A stretch of 64,000 bases of DNA from Trinickia caryophylli (GTDB taxonomy: Bacteria > Pseudomonadota > Gammaproteobacteria > Burkholderiales > Burkholderiaceae): assembly GCF_034424545.1 (NCBI RefSeq), contig NZ_CP139970.1, positions 2,728,001-2,792,000 of the forward strand, written 5' to 3'. The notes below the pieces were generated by a model, which saw only the letters and a list, made by a program, of their open reading frames with translations, did no database searches and was not told the origin of the DNA. Below, in pieces: positions 8,785 through 18,032 of the stretch. Every line of letters begins with the position of its first letter. Within the stretch, counting starts at the first letter, position 1. A program made the translations under genes and the position numbers.

Positions 8785-9756
8785 CTAGGCCCACCTTCTC
8801 AGTCCCGCTCCCACTGCCGCAGACAGCCCGAGAGCGGGATAAGCCGCATCGACCGCCTCGATATCCGCACGCATCTCGGCGATCAGCCAATCGCGCACGG
8901 CGACCACGATCGGCCGCATGGGCCGGCCCGGCGCCCATGAAAGGCAGCACATGCGGTCCGTAACCCGCACCTCGTTTTCCGCCGGCACGAGCGCGTGCTG
9001 CGCAAGCCAGTGCATGACGACGTTCACCCAGCCAAGTGCGATTCCCTGGCCGAGCAGTGCCGCCTGTACGACGATGGCGTAGTCGTTGAAGCTCAATACG
9101 CTGGCCGCATGCCGCGTTCCGTTCTTGAAGGCGGCAAACCGCGCGTGCCAGCCACGCTCTTCGTCATCCATCACGATCACGGTGTCGCCGTGAGCGCGCC
9201 ATTCGTCGGTGTACGCGAGTTCCTGATAGCGCGGATTGCAAACGGGGAGCAGGATCTCCGGCATCACGGGCACACTGTTCTCGCGCATTTCGCCCTCATG
9301 CACGAAACGCATCCCGAGATCCACATCGCCGAGCGGGCCGCCGATCCGGCCGGAAATCAATTGGAAGCGCAAGTCGATCGCGGGAAAAGCCTGATTGAGC
9401 CGGCTCATACGCGGCATCAGCCAGTGTGTCGTGAATGCGGTCGACACCGACAGCGTGACGGGCTCGATGCCTGTCGCACGCGCTTCGATCTCGCGAATCG
9501 CGTCCTCGATGCCGTTCAATCCCTCGGAAATCTTTCGGTACAGGATCCGGCCGTTCTCGGTCAGCTCTATGCCGCCGTGCACGCGCTCGAAGAGGCGCAC
9601 ACCGAGATGGTCCTCCATGCGCGAGAGCATCCGGCTGACGGCCGGCTGGCTGACGTACAACTCCTGCGCCGCGCGCGTGAAGTTGCCGCAACGCGCGGCC
9701 GCTTCGAACACGAAAAGCGCGTTGGCGCTGGGTAGCTTTCTGCGTAGGCTGGGCAT
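8785..9756 (-). CDS. LysR-family regulator (GcvA-like) of the amine-catabolism cluster
   Basis: A 323-residue LysR-type regulator. The winged helix-turn-helix occupies about 8-70 (ANALFVFEAAARCGNFTRAAQELYVSQPAVSRMLSRME). The effector domain, about 95-300, resembles the GcvA/AmpR branch (TLSVSTAFTTHWLMPRMSRLNQAFP, DLGMRFVHEGE). It is divergent from the ABC transporter operon, and its start codon lies only 12 bases from a 27-base element (9768-9794) that recurs before the binding-protein gene at 19067. It is therefore the likely controller of both transcripts and of itself. The co-inducer is unknown; a substrate or product of the encoded pathway is the usual arrangement. Confidence 0.9.
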   Translation of the reverse strand: MPSLRRKLPSANALFVFEAAARCGNFTRAAQELYVSQPAVSRMLSRMEDHLGVRLFERVHGGIELTENGRILYRKISEGLNGIEDAIREIEARATGIEPVTLSVSTAFTTHWLMPRMSRLNQAFPAIDLRFQLISGRIGGPLGDVDLGMRFVHEGEMRENSVPVMPEILLPVCNPRYQELAYTDEWRAHGDTVIVMDDEERGWHARFAAFKNGTRHAASVLSFNDYAIVVQAALLGQGIALGWVNVVMHWLAQHALVPAENEVRVTDRMCCLSWAPGRPMRPIVVAVRDWLIAEMRADIEAVDAAYPALGLSAAVGAGLRRWA

Positions 9757-9767
9757 GACGTCATGTT

Positions 9768-9820
9768 ATGCCCAATCCAACAATTCGGGAATTGCGGCCA
9801 AAAAAGTCGGCGCCTATATT
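9768..9820 (+). promoter_or_regulatory. Operator and promoter of the ABC/amine operon
   Basis: A 27-base element at 9768-9794 contains ATGCC and TCCAACAATT and ends in the palindrome CAATTCGGGAATTG (9781-9794). Its last three bases are the first three of a -35 box TTGCGG (9792-9797), followed by a 17-base spacer and a -10 box TATATT (9815-9820). An element of the same length and layout sits before the binding-protein gene on the minus strand (19201-19222 and beyond). The divergent LysR protein is the obvious candidate to bind it. Confidence 0.75.
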
Positions 9821-9855
9821 TTTCATCAACGAGGCAGCCGAGCGAGAACCCAACG

Positions 9856-10932
9856 ATGGATGCACGAGCCAGAACCGGCGTATCGATTCGATCCGCCGCA
9901 AAGCGTTACGGGCCAGTCGTGGCGCTGGACGATGTGTCGCTCGACGTCTCGCAGGGCGAATTCGTCTCGCTGCTCGGACCGTCCGGGTCCGGCAAGACGA
10001 CGTTGCTCGGCATCCTGGGCGGCTTCGTCCAGCCCAGTGCCGGTAGCGTCTGGGTGGGCGACCGGGACATTACATTCGTGCCGCCGCACAAGCGCAACAT
10101 CGGCATGGTGTTTCAGAGCTACGCGCTCTTTCCTCATATGACCGTCGGCGAGAATATCGCATTTCCATTGCGCGCCCGCCGCGAGCCTCGGGCTGGCTGG
10201 GCCCGCAAAGTGGCGGATGCGCTCGCAATGGTCGAGCTTCGCGGCTACGAACACCGAAGGATCGGCGAATTGTCGGGCGGGCAACGGCAGCGCGTCGCGC
10301 TCGCCCGAGCGATGGTGTTCGAGCCGCAACTGATCTTGATGGACGAGCCGCTCTCCGCGCTCGACAAGCAGTTGCGCGAGACGATGCAAATCGAGCTGCG
10401 GCGGCTGCATCGCCGGCTCGGGGCGACGATTGTCTATGTCACGCATGACCAGCGCGAAGCGCTGACGATGAGCGACCGGGTCGCCGTGCTGAAAGACGGC
10501 AGGCTTGTGCAGGTCGATACGCCCGAGCATTTGTATGACCGGCCCTGCAACGCCTTCGTAGCGAGCTTCATCGGCGAGGCCACATTGCTGCCCGTCACGC
10601 GGGCCGGCGTGGATGCCGTGCGCCTCGGCGAGGCCGTGCTGCGCACCGCGTACCCGCTTCCGCCCGCCGACCGTTTGCTGCTCGCGGTGCAGACCGAGAA
10701 ACTCGTGATCGACGTGGGCGACGCACCGCCCGACGCGAACCGGCTTACCGCGCGTGTGACAGAGGTGTTGTACCAGGGCGAGAGCCTGCGCGTGTTTGCG
10801 TCGCTCGCCGACGGCACGACGGTCAGCCTGCGCCAGCCCGGCAATCACGAGGCGCGGCAGCGGGTCCCGCAGCCCGGCGCTTCGGTGCGCGTCGCGCTTT
10901 CTCCGCGCGACACGATCGTCGTACCGGCATGA
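9856..10932 (+). CDS. ABC transporter ATP-binding protein, PotA-like
   Basis: A 358-residue ATPase of the spermidine/putrescine (PotA) class that powers uptake through the two permeases downstream. Walker A is GPSGSGKT (41-48), followed by a Q loop (MVFQSYALFPHM), signature LSGGQRQR, Walker B LILMDEPLSALD and switch His in VYVTHDQREALT. After about residue 240 there is a TOBE regulatory domain, as usual for this class. The ATG at 9856 is preferred over one 31 codons upstream, because the extra residues resemble no homologue and would overlap the promoter. It begins an operon of six genes joined by overlaps or very short gaps. Substrate specificity is not encoded here. Confidence 0.9.
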   Translation: MDARARTGVSIRSAAKRYGPVVALDDVSLDVSQGEFVSLLGPSGSGKTTLLGILGGFVQPSAGSVWVGDRDITFVPPHKRNIGMVFQSYALFPHMTVGENIAFPLRARREPRAGWARKVADALAMVELRGYEHRRIGELSGGQRQRVALARAMVFEPQLILMDEPLSALDKQLRETMQIELRRLHRRLGATIVYVTHDQREALTMSDRVAVLKDGRLVQVDTPEHLYDRPCNAFVASFIGEATLLPVTRAGVDAVRLGEAVLRTAYPLPPADRLLLAVQTEKLVIDVGDAPPDANRLTARVTEVLYQGESLRVFASLADGTTVSLRQPGNHEARQRVPQPGASVRVALSPRDTIVVPA

Positions 10933-11000
10933 CGGAGCAACTGCGCCCGGCACTGCCTTTCCCTTATCAGCCACAACGCAACGCAATCAAGGATGAACTC

Positions 11001-11711
11001 ATGAAGCTCACCGATTTCAAGGTGCTGACATTCGACGTCGTCGGCACGCTCATCGACTTCGAGCAGGGGGTGCTTGCATCGGTGCGCCGCCTCGGCGGCC
11101 CCGCCGCTCGGGATCTGAGCGACGAACAGATCTTCGAGCCGTACATGCGCGGTCGCGCCAGGTTTCCGGGGCGATCCAGCCATGAAATGGCGAACGTCTA
11201 TCTGTCGCTCGCGAAGGAACTGGGCTTGCCCGACGATGCGCAATCGGCCGCCGCGTTTCAGCGCGACGTGCTCGAGTGGCCCGCATTCGCGGATTCGGTC
11301 GAAGCCCTCAAACGGCTGCGCAAGCATTTCCGGCTGGTTGCGATGACGAACGCGGACCGCGTTGCGCTTTCCTCTTACGCGCACACGCTCGGCGACCCTT
11401 TCGACGACTCCGTTTGCTGCGACGAGACCGGCGTTGCCAAGCCGGACCCTCAGTTCTTCGCGTACAACCGCGGGCGCCAAGCCGCATTCGGCTACAAGTT
11501 TCGCGAGATTCTTCATACGGCGCAAAGCCAGTACCACGACATCGGTGTGGCGACGCAACTGGGCTACGCGACTTGCTGGATAGAACGCCGCCAGGGCCAG
11601 AAAGGCTTCGGCGCGACGCCGGTGCCCGAACGGATCACGACGCCGACGTTCTGCTTTCCGACGCTCGCCGCGCTCGCGGATGCCGTGGAAGCCGAACTCG
11701 CCCTGGCCTGA
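11001..11711 (+). CDS. HAD-superfamily hydrolase resembling type II haloacid dehalogenases
   Basis: A 236-residue HAD hydrolase. The nucleophile motif is FDVVGTLID (Asp12), motif II is MTNADR, motif III Lys is in VAKPDPQFFAYN, and the final motif is SQYHDIGVATQLGY. Length and layout fit the type II haloacid dehalogenase branch. Genuine L-2-haloacid dehalogenases usually show FDAYGTL and an SSNxWD motif, and both are altered here, so dehalogenation is doubtful. The ATG at 11001 has AAGGA eight bases upstream; an earlier ATG at 10929 overlapping the ATPase stop is possible. Located between transporter and oxidase genes, it probably hydrolyses an intermediate of the same pathway. Confidence 0.82.
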   Translation: MKLTDFKVLTFDVVGTLIDFEQGVLASVRRLGGPAARDLSDEQIFEPYMRGRARFPGRSSHEMANVYLSLAKELGLPDDAQSAAAFQRDVLEWPAFADSVEALKRLRKHFRLVAMTNADRVALSSYAHTLGDPFDDSVCCDETGVAKPDPQFFAYNRGRQAAFGYKFREILHTAQSQYHDIGVATQLGYATCWIERRQGQKGFGATPVPERITTPTFCFPTLAALADAVEAELALA

Positions 11712-11713
11712 TC

Positions 11714-13048
11714 ATGCTCGCGCCGCTCGTCTCTTCCTCGCCGCAGCCCGATTCGCTTTGGCGCCACCTCGCTGCGCGCACCGGTGAGCTCGATCTGCCG
11801 ATCGGCGGCGGGCCGCTCGCGCGGGACGTGCAGACCGACGTTGCCGTGATCGGCGCCGGCTATTCGGGCCTTGCGGCCGCGCACGCATTGAGCCGGCGCG
11901 GTGTGCCGTGCGTGGTGCTCGACGCCAATCCGGTGGGGTGGGGCGCGAGCGGGCGCAACGGCGGGGTCGTGTCGTCGAAGTTCCGGTTGTCGTTTCCGGC
12001 GATCGCGGCGGCGCACGGGCTCGACGTCGCCAAGCGGATGCATCGGCTGGCGCACGATGGGGTGCGAGCCGTCGAATCGTTCGTCGACGAGTTTGCCATC
12101 GCGGGGGCGGCGTTCGAGCGCACGGGTAGCCTGCGCTGCGCGCACACCGAACGCGCGCTCGCCGCTTGCGTTGCCGAAGCGGACTGGGTGCGCACCTCGC
12201 TCGGCGATCGTTCGATGACGGTGTTGACGCGCGGCGAGATCGAGGCGGAGTCGGGATCGAAAGGGTTTGTCGGTGGGGTGCTGAGCGCGGATGCCGGTAC
12301 CATCCTGCCGCTCGAATACGTGCGTGGTATTGCGCGCGGTCTTGCCGCGCGCGGCGTGCCGATTCACGAAGCGACGCCCGTGGTGGCGATCGAGCGGGTG
12401 CCGGGCAAGCCGGGCGTCAGTGCGCGCACGCCGGCGGCCACGGTGCGCGCGAAGCAACTGATCGTCGCGACGAACGCCTATTGCGGCCTGACGCCGGCAA
12501 CGGCCGCCTATCGGCGCGAGCTGGTGCCGTTTCGCAGCGCGATGATCGCGACCGAGCGGCTGCCGGCCGAACTGGACGCGAAACTGATGGTCGCCCGGCG
12601 CAGCTATACCGAGACGCGTCGGATGATGAAATGGTTTCGCCGTGCCGACGGACGCATGCTGTTCGGTGGGCGCGATGCATTCGGCAAGGAGGGGCAGCGC
12701 ACCGGCTTCGACGCGCTGCGCCGCGCAATGGTTGCGTTGTTCCCCGATCTCGAGGGCCTGCGCATCGAATTCCAGTGGTCGGGCTATGTCGGCATGACCT
12801 TCAACGCGCTGCCTCACGTGGGCCGCAGCGATGAGGCCACGGTGTTCTGCCTCGGCTACAACGGCGCCGGCATTGCCATGGCGAGCCTTGTCGGCCAACA
12901 CGCCGCCGCGCTGGCGCTCGGAGAAACGCCCGATCTTGCGCTGCTCGCGCAAAAGGGGCTGCGGCCCGTCCCATTTCATTCGCTGCGTGGCCCCGGGGTC
13001 CGGCTCGTCGCGGCTTGGTACCAGCTTCTCGATGCCATGGGGGTATGA
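11714..13048 (+). CDS. FAD-dependent amine/amino-acid oxidoreductase, PuuB/DadA-like
   Basis: A 444-residue flavoprotein. The FAD-binding Rossmann motif is VAVIGAGYSGLAAAHAL (about 45-60), followed by the WGASGRNGG motif typical of gamma-glutamylputrescine oxidases and related DAO-fold enzymes. A second FAD contact is expected near LGYNGAGIAMASLVGQ at the C-terminus. Such enzymes oxidise a C-N bond of an amine or N-alkyl amino acid to an imine, releasing an aldehyde and an amine. It is followed by transporter permeases and an aldehyde dehydrogenase, which fits oxidation of an imported amine to an aldehyde and then to an acid. The start lies two bases after the HAD gene stop. Confidence 0.88.
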   Translation: MLAPLVSSSPQPDSLWRHLAARTGELDLPIGGGPLARDVQTDVAVIGAGYSGLAAAHALSRRGVPCVVLDANPVGWGASGRNGGVVSSKFRLSFPAIAAAHGLDVAKRMHRLAHDGVRAVESFVDEFAIAGAAFERTGSLRCAHTERALAACVAEADWVRTSLGDRSMTVLTRGEIEAESGSKGFVGGVLSADAGTILPLEYVRGIARGLAARGVPIHEATPVVAIERVPGKPGVSARTPAATVRAKQLIVATNAYCGLTPATAAYRRELVPFRSAMIATERLPAELDAKLMVARRSYTETRRMMKWFRRADGRMLFGGRDAFGKEGQRTGFDALRRAMVALFPDLEGLRIEFQWSGYVGMTFNALPHVGRSDEATVFCLGYNGAGIAMASLVGQHAAALALGETPDLALLAQKGLRPVPFHSLRGPGVRLVAAWYQLLDAMGV

Positions 13049-13956
13049 TGGCCACTGCCAGGGGAATCGTTTCCGAGTACGACATGATGCGCTCGAGCGA
13101 GACACATGCGGCGAGGCGCCACCAGCGGCGCGAGGATCGCGCGATGTTGTTGCTGATGGCGCCAGCATTGGCGATCGTCGTCGTTCTGCTCGTCGTGCCG
13201 CTTGCATGGTTGTCGTGGCAATCGATCCGGCAGGACGGCGGCTTCACGCTCGCGAATTACCGGCGCCTTTTCAGCGGCACCTATCTCGACACTTTTTTGC
13301 TCACGTTCAAGCTGAGTGGCATCGTCACCGGCATCACGCTGCTGCTCGGCTACCCGGTGGCTTATCTTGCGGCGTCCGTGCGCCCCAGGGTGAGCGCGTT
13401 GATCCTCGGGATGGTGGTCCTGCCGTTCTGGACGAGCGTGCTCGTGCGCACCTATGCATGGCTCGTGCTGCTCCAGCGCACCGGCATCGTCAACAAGGCG
13501 CTCGTTGCGTCCGGTCTCGTCGATCAACCGCTGCGGCTCGCCTACAACGAGTTCGGCACCATCATCGCGATGGTCCATATACTCTTGCCGTTCATGGTCC
13601 TGCCGCTTTACTCGGCGATGCAAAAGATCCCCGGTAGTTTGTCGCAGGCGGCAGCGAGCCTCGGAGCCTCGCCGGCCCACGCGTTCGTGCGTGTGTTTCT
13701 GCCCTTGTCGATGGGCGGTGTCGTGGCCGGCGTCACGCTTGTGTTCGTGCTTTGTCTGGGTTTCTACATCACGCCGGAGCTCATGGGCGGCGGCAAGTCG
13801 ATCATGGTCTCGATGGTCGTGAGCCGCAATGTGGAAATCTACAACAGCTGGGGGGCGGCGAGTTCGTTGAGCGTCGTGCTGCTGCTGTGCGTGTTCGCGA
13901 TCTTCTACGCGGCGAGCCGCGTGATCCCTCTCGACAAGACATTGGGGGCGAAATGA
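13045..13956 (+). CDS. ABC transporter permease, PotB-like
   Basis: A 303-residue inner-membrane permease with six predicted helices, the first at about 35-57. The cytoplasmic loop that contacts the ATPase is SLSQAAASLGASPAHAFVRVFLP (the EAA-type loop). It matches the PotB/PotH branch of spermidine/putrescine importers. The ATG at 13045 overlaps the preceding stop (ATGA), and the gene ends in ATGA overlap with the next permease, so both subunits are made in coupled fashion. It pairs with the permease at 13953 and the ATPase at 9856. Confidence 0.9.
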   Translation: MMATARGIVSEYDMMRSSETHAARRHQRREDRAMLLLMAPALAIVVVLLVVPLAWLSWQSIRQDGGFTLANYRRLFSGTYLDTFLLTFKLSGIVTGITLLLGYPVAYLAASVRPRVSALILGMVVLPFWTSVLVRTYAWLVLLQRTGIVNKALVASGLVDQPLRLAYNEFGTIIAMVHILLPFMVLPLYSAMQKIPGSLSQAAASLGASPAHAFVRVFLPLSMGGVVAGVTLVFVLCLGFYITPELMGGGKSIMVSMVVSRNVEIYNSWGAASSLSVVLLLCVFAIFYAASRVIPLDKTLGAK

Positions 13957-14759
13957 AACCCAATCCGCTCGTGCGCGGGCTGCTCGTCGCATCGGTCGCC
14001 CTCATCCTTGCGTTTCTGATGATTCCCGTCGTGATCGTCGTGCCGCTCTCGTTCTCCGATACGCGTTTCATGACGTTCCCGCCGCCGGCGCTGTCACTGC
14101 GGTGGTACCAGGCGTTCTTCGGCAATCCGGATTGGCTCGCGGCTGCGCGCACGACGCTCATCGTCTCTTCGTGCGCGACTGCCATCGCGACACCCATTGG
14201 AATCGCGGCGGCCTATGCGATCGAACATGGCGCACATCCGCTGATCCGCCGACTGCGCACGGTGCTGATGCTGCCGCTGATGGTGCCCATCATCATCGTT
14301 GCCGTGGGCGTATTCTTCGTCTATGCGCGAATGGACTACGTGAACACGCTCGGCGGGCTGGTTCTTGCCAATACGATGCTCGGATTGCCGTATGTCGTCA
14401 TCGCCGTCGGTGCGGACCTGCGCTCCTTCGACCACGCGCAGGAGATGGCTGCGCGCAGCCTGGGAATGAACCGGCTGCGCAGCTTCGTGGCCGTGACGTT
14501 GCCGCAGATCCGCTCGAGCGTGATCTCGGGCGCGGTGTTCGTGTTCATTCAGGCGCTGGACGAGACGGTCGTCGCGCTCTTCGTTTCGGGCGGTGGGAAC
14601 CAGACGCTCACGCGCCGGATGTTCGTTACGCTGCGCGACGAGATCGATCCGACGATTGCGGCGATCAGCACGATGCTCACGGCGCTCACGCTGGCGTTGA
14701 TACTCATGATGGTCATCAGTCGCCGCGGCGGCGGCATTGCGGAGGCAGCGCGCGCATGA
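13953..14759 (+). CDS. ABC transporter permease, PotC-like
   Basis: A 268-residue second permease of the same importer, with six predicted helices beginning at about residue 11 (LLVASVALILAFLMIPVVIVVPL). The ATPase-contact loop is AQEMAARSLGMNRLRSFVAVTLPQI. The start at 13953 overlaps the stop of the first permease, and the stop overlaps the start of the aldehyde dehydrogenase (ATGA). The pairing of PotB- and PotC-like subunits indicates a heterodimeric channel for a polyamine or similar cationic substrate. Confidence 0.9.
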   Translation: MKPNPLVRGLLVASVALILAFLMIPVVIVVPLSFSDTRFMTFPPPALSLRWYQAFFGNPDWLAAARTTLIVSSCATAIATPIGIAAAYAIEHGAHPLIRRLRTVLMLPLMVPIIIVAVGVFFVYARMDYVNTLGGLVLANTMLGLPYVVIAVGADLRSFDHAQEMAARSLGMNRLRSFVAVTLPQIRSSVISGAVFVFIQALDETVVALFVSGGGNQTLTRRMFVTLRDEIDPTIAAISTMLTALTLALILMMVISRRGGGIAEAARA

Positions 14760-16183
14760 AGAATGCCTTGAAGTTCTACATCGATGGCGCGTGGAGCGCC
14801 CCGGCCGGCGATGCACGGCTGCCGGTAATCGATCCGTGCACCGAAGCGCCGTTCGCGGAGGTCGCGCTCGGCGAGGCGCGCGACGTCGATCGGGCCGTGG
14901 CTGCCGCGAAGCGGGCGTTCCCGACGTTCGCGCTGACCGATCCTGCCGAGCGCATTGCGCTCGTACGCCGGATTCTCGACGTCTATCTGACCCGCAGCGA
15001 CGAGATCGCCGACACGATCTCGCGCGAGATCGGCGCGCCGCGTCAGCTTGCGCGGGACTGGCAAGCGGGGCTCGGGCGCCGGCATCTGGAAGAACTGCTG
15101 CGTACCTGCGAAACGTTCGCGTGGCGGCGCCAGAAGGGCACGACGCTCGTGTGCTACGAGCCGGTCGGCGTTGCCGCGCTGATCACGCCGTGGAACTGGC
15201 CGATCAATCAGATCGTCTGCAAGGTTGCGCCGGCGCTCGTGGCGGGCTGCACAATGGTGCTCAAGCCCAGCGAGGTATCGCCCTTGAACGCCGTGCTCTT
15301 CGCCGAAGTGCTCGAGGAGGCGGGTGTGCCGGCCGGTGTTTTCAACCTCGTGCATGGCGATGGCCCAACGGTCGGTGCCAGGTTGTGCGCTCATCCGGAC
15401 GTGGATATGGTCTCCTTCACCGGTTCGACGCGAGCCGGGGTACAGGTGGCGACGCTCGCCGCGCCGACCGTCAAGCGCGTGCACCAGGAACTGGGTGGCA
15501 AGTCCGCGAATCTGCTGCTCGACGATGTCGATTTCGATGCGGCAGTGACGAGGGGCGTCAACAGCTGTTTCAACAACAGCGGGCAATCGTGTAATGCACC
15601 GACGCGCATGCTCGTGCCGGCCGCGCGTCACGGTGAGGCTGTCGAGATCGCGCGGCGCGCAGCAACTGCGCATTGCGTCGGCCCCGCCGATGCTCCGGAA
15701 ACGACGATGGGCCCGGTTGTCAGCCACGTGCAGTTCGAGCGCGTGCAACGGTTGATTGCAGCCGGCATTGACGAAGGTGCGACGCTCGTCGCCGGTGGGC
15801 TCGGCCGGCCCGAGGGACTGGAGCGCGGCTACTACGTGCGCCCGACGGTGTTTGCGGACGTACGGCCCGACATGGCGGTTGCGCGCGAAGAGATCTTCGG
15901 GCCCGTGTTGTCGATCCTGCCTTATCGCGACGAGGAGGACGCCATCGCAATCGCCAACGACAGCCCCTATGGGCTTGCCGCATACGTGCAGTCGCGCGAT
16001 CTCGATCGTGCCCGTCGCGTTGCGTTCAGACTGCGTGCGGGGAGCATTCACCTGAACTACCCCGCATGGGACCCTGGTGCGCCGTTCGGTGGTTACAAGC
16101 AATCCGGAAACGGACGGGAGTACGGCGAATGGGGGCTCGAATCGTTTCTCGAAGTGAAGGGGGTCATCGGGCACGGAGGCTGA
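14756..16183 (+). CDS. Aldehyde dehydrogenase of the amine cluster
   Basis: A 475-residue NAD(P)-dependent aldehyde dehydrogenase. The catalytic Cys279 is in NNSGQSCNAP, the general base Glu245 in HQELGGKSA, and the nucleotide-binding motif is FTGSTRAG. The family oxidises aldehydes to carboxylic acids in the cytoplasm. As the last gene of the operon starting at 9856, it probably acts on the aldehyde released by the flavin oxidase at 11714. Exact substrate is unknown; 4-aminobutyraldehyde-like compounds are plausible given the polyamine-type transporter. Confidence 0.9.
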   Translation: MKNALKFYIDGAWSAPAGDARLPVIDPCTEAPFAEVALGEARDVDRAVAAAKRAFPTFALTDPAERIALVRRILDVYLTRSDEIADTISREIGAPRQLARDWQAGLGRRHLEELLRTCETFAWRRQKGTTLVCYEPVGVAALITPWNWPINQIVCKVAPALVAGCTMVLKPSEVSPLNAVLFAEVLEEAGVPAGVFNLVHGDGPTVGARLCAHPDVDMVSFTGSTRAGVQVATLAAPTVKRVHQELGGKSANLLLDDVDFDAAVTRGVNSCFNNSGQSCNAPTRMLVPAARHGEAVEIARRAATAHCVGPADAPETTMGPVVSHVQFERVQRLIAAGIDEGATLVAGGLGRPEGLERGYYVRPTVFADVRPDMAVAREEIFGPVLSILPYRDEEDAIAIANDSPYGLAAYVQSRDLDRARRVAFRLRAGSIHLNYPAWDPGAPFGGYKQSGNGREYGEWGLESFLEVKGVIGHGG

Positions 16184-16251
16184 TCGCCCGGCGCGGCACA
16201 CGGTAGATGGCGGACAGGCGCTCGGCGAGTGCGAACGCCGCATGCCTCCCG

Positions 16252-17937
16252 CTATTGCACTGGCCGTCCGCGCAGCATGTCGGCGATTCGCTCCGCGATC
16301 ATGATCGTCGGCACGTTCGTGTTCGCGCAGGGTATCGAAGGCATCAACGATGCGTCGCAGACCGTCAGCCCCTCCACGCCGTACACCGTGCCGTCCGGCG
16401 CCGTTACCGCGAGCGGATCGTTCGGGGCTCCCATCCGACAAGTGCCCGACGGATGCCACGTTCCACCGACAGACCGAATGACGAACTCGGTCAGCGCCGC
16501 GTCATCGGCTAAAAGCGCATCGAGCGAGATGCCTTGCGTAATGACGCGAGCGATCAGCGCGCCTCGTAGTGGCCCGGCAACGTCGAGCAGCGCACTGAGT
16601 GCGCCGCGCTGCGTCGCGTTGAGCTTGCCGGGCTCGGCGACCGCGGCGACGCGTGGAGAGTAGCTCGACGGAAAGATCGGCCCGAGCCGCGGCGCGAGCG
16701 CCGGGTCGGCGAGCGTATGCGCGCCGAAACGTACGGCGTCTTTGAGCCGTTCGAGGTCGCGCGGGTCGGACAGCATCGAGAACTCGACAGCGGGTTCTCG
16801 ATCCGCGTGGGCCGAGGCGAGCCGCACGCAGCCGCGCGAGTACGATTTGTTGACCCAGAAGAACATCGTACCAAGGCGATATCCGATCGAGTGCCAGCCG
16901 GAGCGAGAGAGGATCGCGCCGTGCATGTCGCCCGCAGGCGTGCCGGGGAGGCCGGACGAGTAGCGGATGACCGCCTGCTCATGATGCTCGTCGGGAAAGG
17001 GGGTACGCATTTCACGCGGCAGGAACGCCGATACCGCAATGGAGGGGTGTTCCATCAGGTTGCGGCCAACGCCGTCCCGCGCGGCAACGACGCCGATGCC
17101 GTATGCCGCGAGTGCGTCGACGGGGCCGACTCCGCTGCGCATGAGCAGCGCGGGACTATGGATTGCGCCCATGCTGACGATGACCCGTTGCGCGTGCAAC
17201 GTGCGGCGCTCGCCATCGGCGAGGCGCACGTCGGCGCCGATGGCACGGCGGCCGTCGAATATCACGCGCTCGGCAAGCGCGCCGGTGTGTACCGTCAGAT
17301 TCGGTCGTGCCCGGGCGTGCTCGTCGAGATAACAGATCGACGTCGGAATGCGTTCGCCTGCTGCACTGACCGCGATGACGCCCACATAGGCGCCGTCTTC
17401 CCACTGCCCGTTCTGATCGATCCGCTGTGGATAGCCGCGCCGCTCGAGCGCGCCGAGCACGCCGCGCACGAACGGCGAAAGCCGATCGGCACTCGCACGG
17501 CGAACGCACAGCGGCCCGTGCGCGCCGTGAAGCGGCCCATCCAGATCGCGATCGGTTTCGAGCTTGCGAAAGTAGGGCAGGCACTGTGCCCAGTTCCAGC
17601 CGGTTGCGCCGAGCGCGTCCCATTCGTCATAGTCGGCAGGCGCACCGCGATTGGCCATCAAGGCATTGATCGCCGAGCCGCCACCGAGCACGCGGGCCTG
17701 CTCGTAGCGCCGCGGCGCAGCGGGCGCGCTCATGCGCGCTTGCAAACGCTGCCAGATGTTGCGTGTGTCCAGATAGGCCCGCCCTGGATATCGGCTGCGG
17801 ATATCGGCCGGCATCGACGCCTGGGTGAGATCGCGTCCCGCTTCTACGAGGCAGACCGTCTTGCCGGCGTCTTCGGTGAGGCGCGCGGCAAGTACGCAGC
17901 CCGCCGACCCGCCTCCGAGAATGAGGTAATCGTACAC
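16252..17937 (-). CDS. GMC-family oxidoreductase (choline/alcohol dehydrogenase-like)
   Basis: About 561 residues of a glucose-methanol-choline flavoprotein. It opens with YDYLILGGGSAGCVLAARL (FAD dinucleotide site), then carries the GMC signature region VLGGGSAINALMANRG and the catalytic His in GGTWHPSGTCRMG. The family oxidises primary alcohols to aldehydes. The GTG at 17937 is chosen because it places the flavin motif at the usual distance from the start; an ATG at 18006 in the same frame would add 23 residues and cannot be ruled out. It lies just after the binding-protein gene and in the same direction, so it is likely co-transcribed with it and part of the same regulon. It converges with the aldehyde dehydrogenase. 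Confidence 0.87.
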   Translation of the reverse strand: MYDYLILGGGSAGCVLAARLTEDAGKTVCLVEAGRDLTQASMPADIRSRYPGRAYLDTRNIWQRLQARMSAPAAPRRYEQARVLGGGSAINALMANRGAPADYDEWDALGATGWNWAQCLPYFRKLETDRDLDGPLHGAHGPLCVRRASADRLSPFVRGVLGALERRGYPQRIDQNGQWEDGAYVGVIAVSAAGERIPTSICYLDEHARARPNLTVHTGALAERVIFDGRRAIGADVRLADGERRTLHAQRVIVSMGAIHSPALLMRSGVGPVDALAAYGIGVVAARDGVGRNLMEHPSIAVSAFLPREMRTPFPDEHHEQAVIRYSSGLPGTPAGDMHGAILSRSGWHSIGYRLGTMFFWVNKSYSRGCVRLASAHADREPAVEFSMLSDPRDLERLKDAVRFGAHTLADPALAPRLGPIFPSSYSPRVAAVAEPGKLNATQRGALSALLDVAGPLRGALIARVITQGISLDALLADDAALTEFVIRSVGGTWHPSGTCRMGAPNDPLAVTAPDGTVYGVEGLTVCDASLMPSIPCANTNVPTIMIAERIADMLRGRPVQ

Positions 17938-18032
17938 AGTCGCGAGTGATCGATACGGGAATAGACGCGCGCAGATGGCATGCGCGGATGGCATCTGACA
18001 AGGCATGCCATCCGCGGCCCTTCATCGATGCA

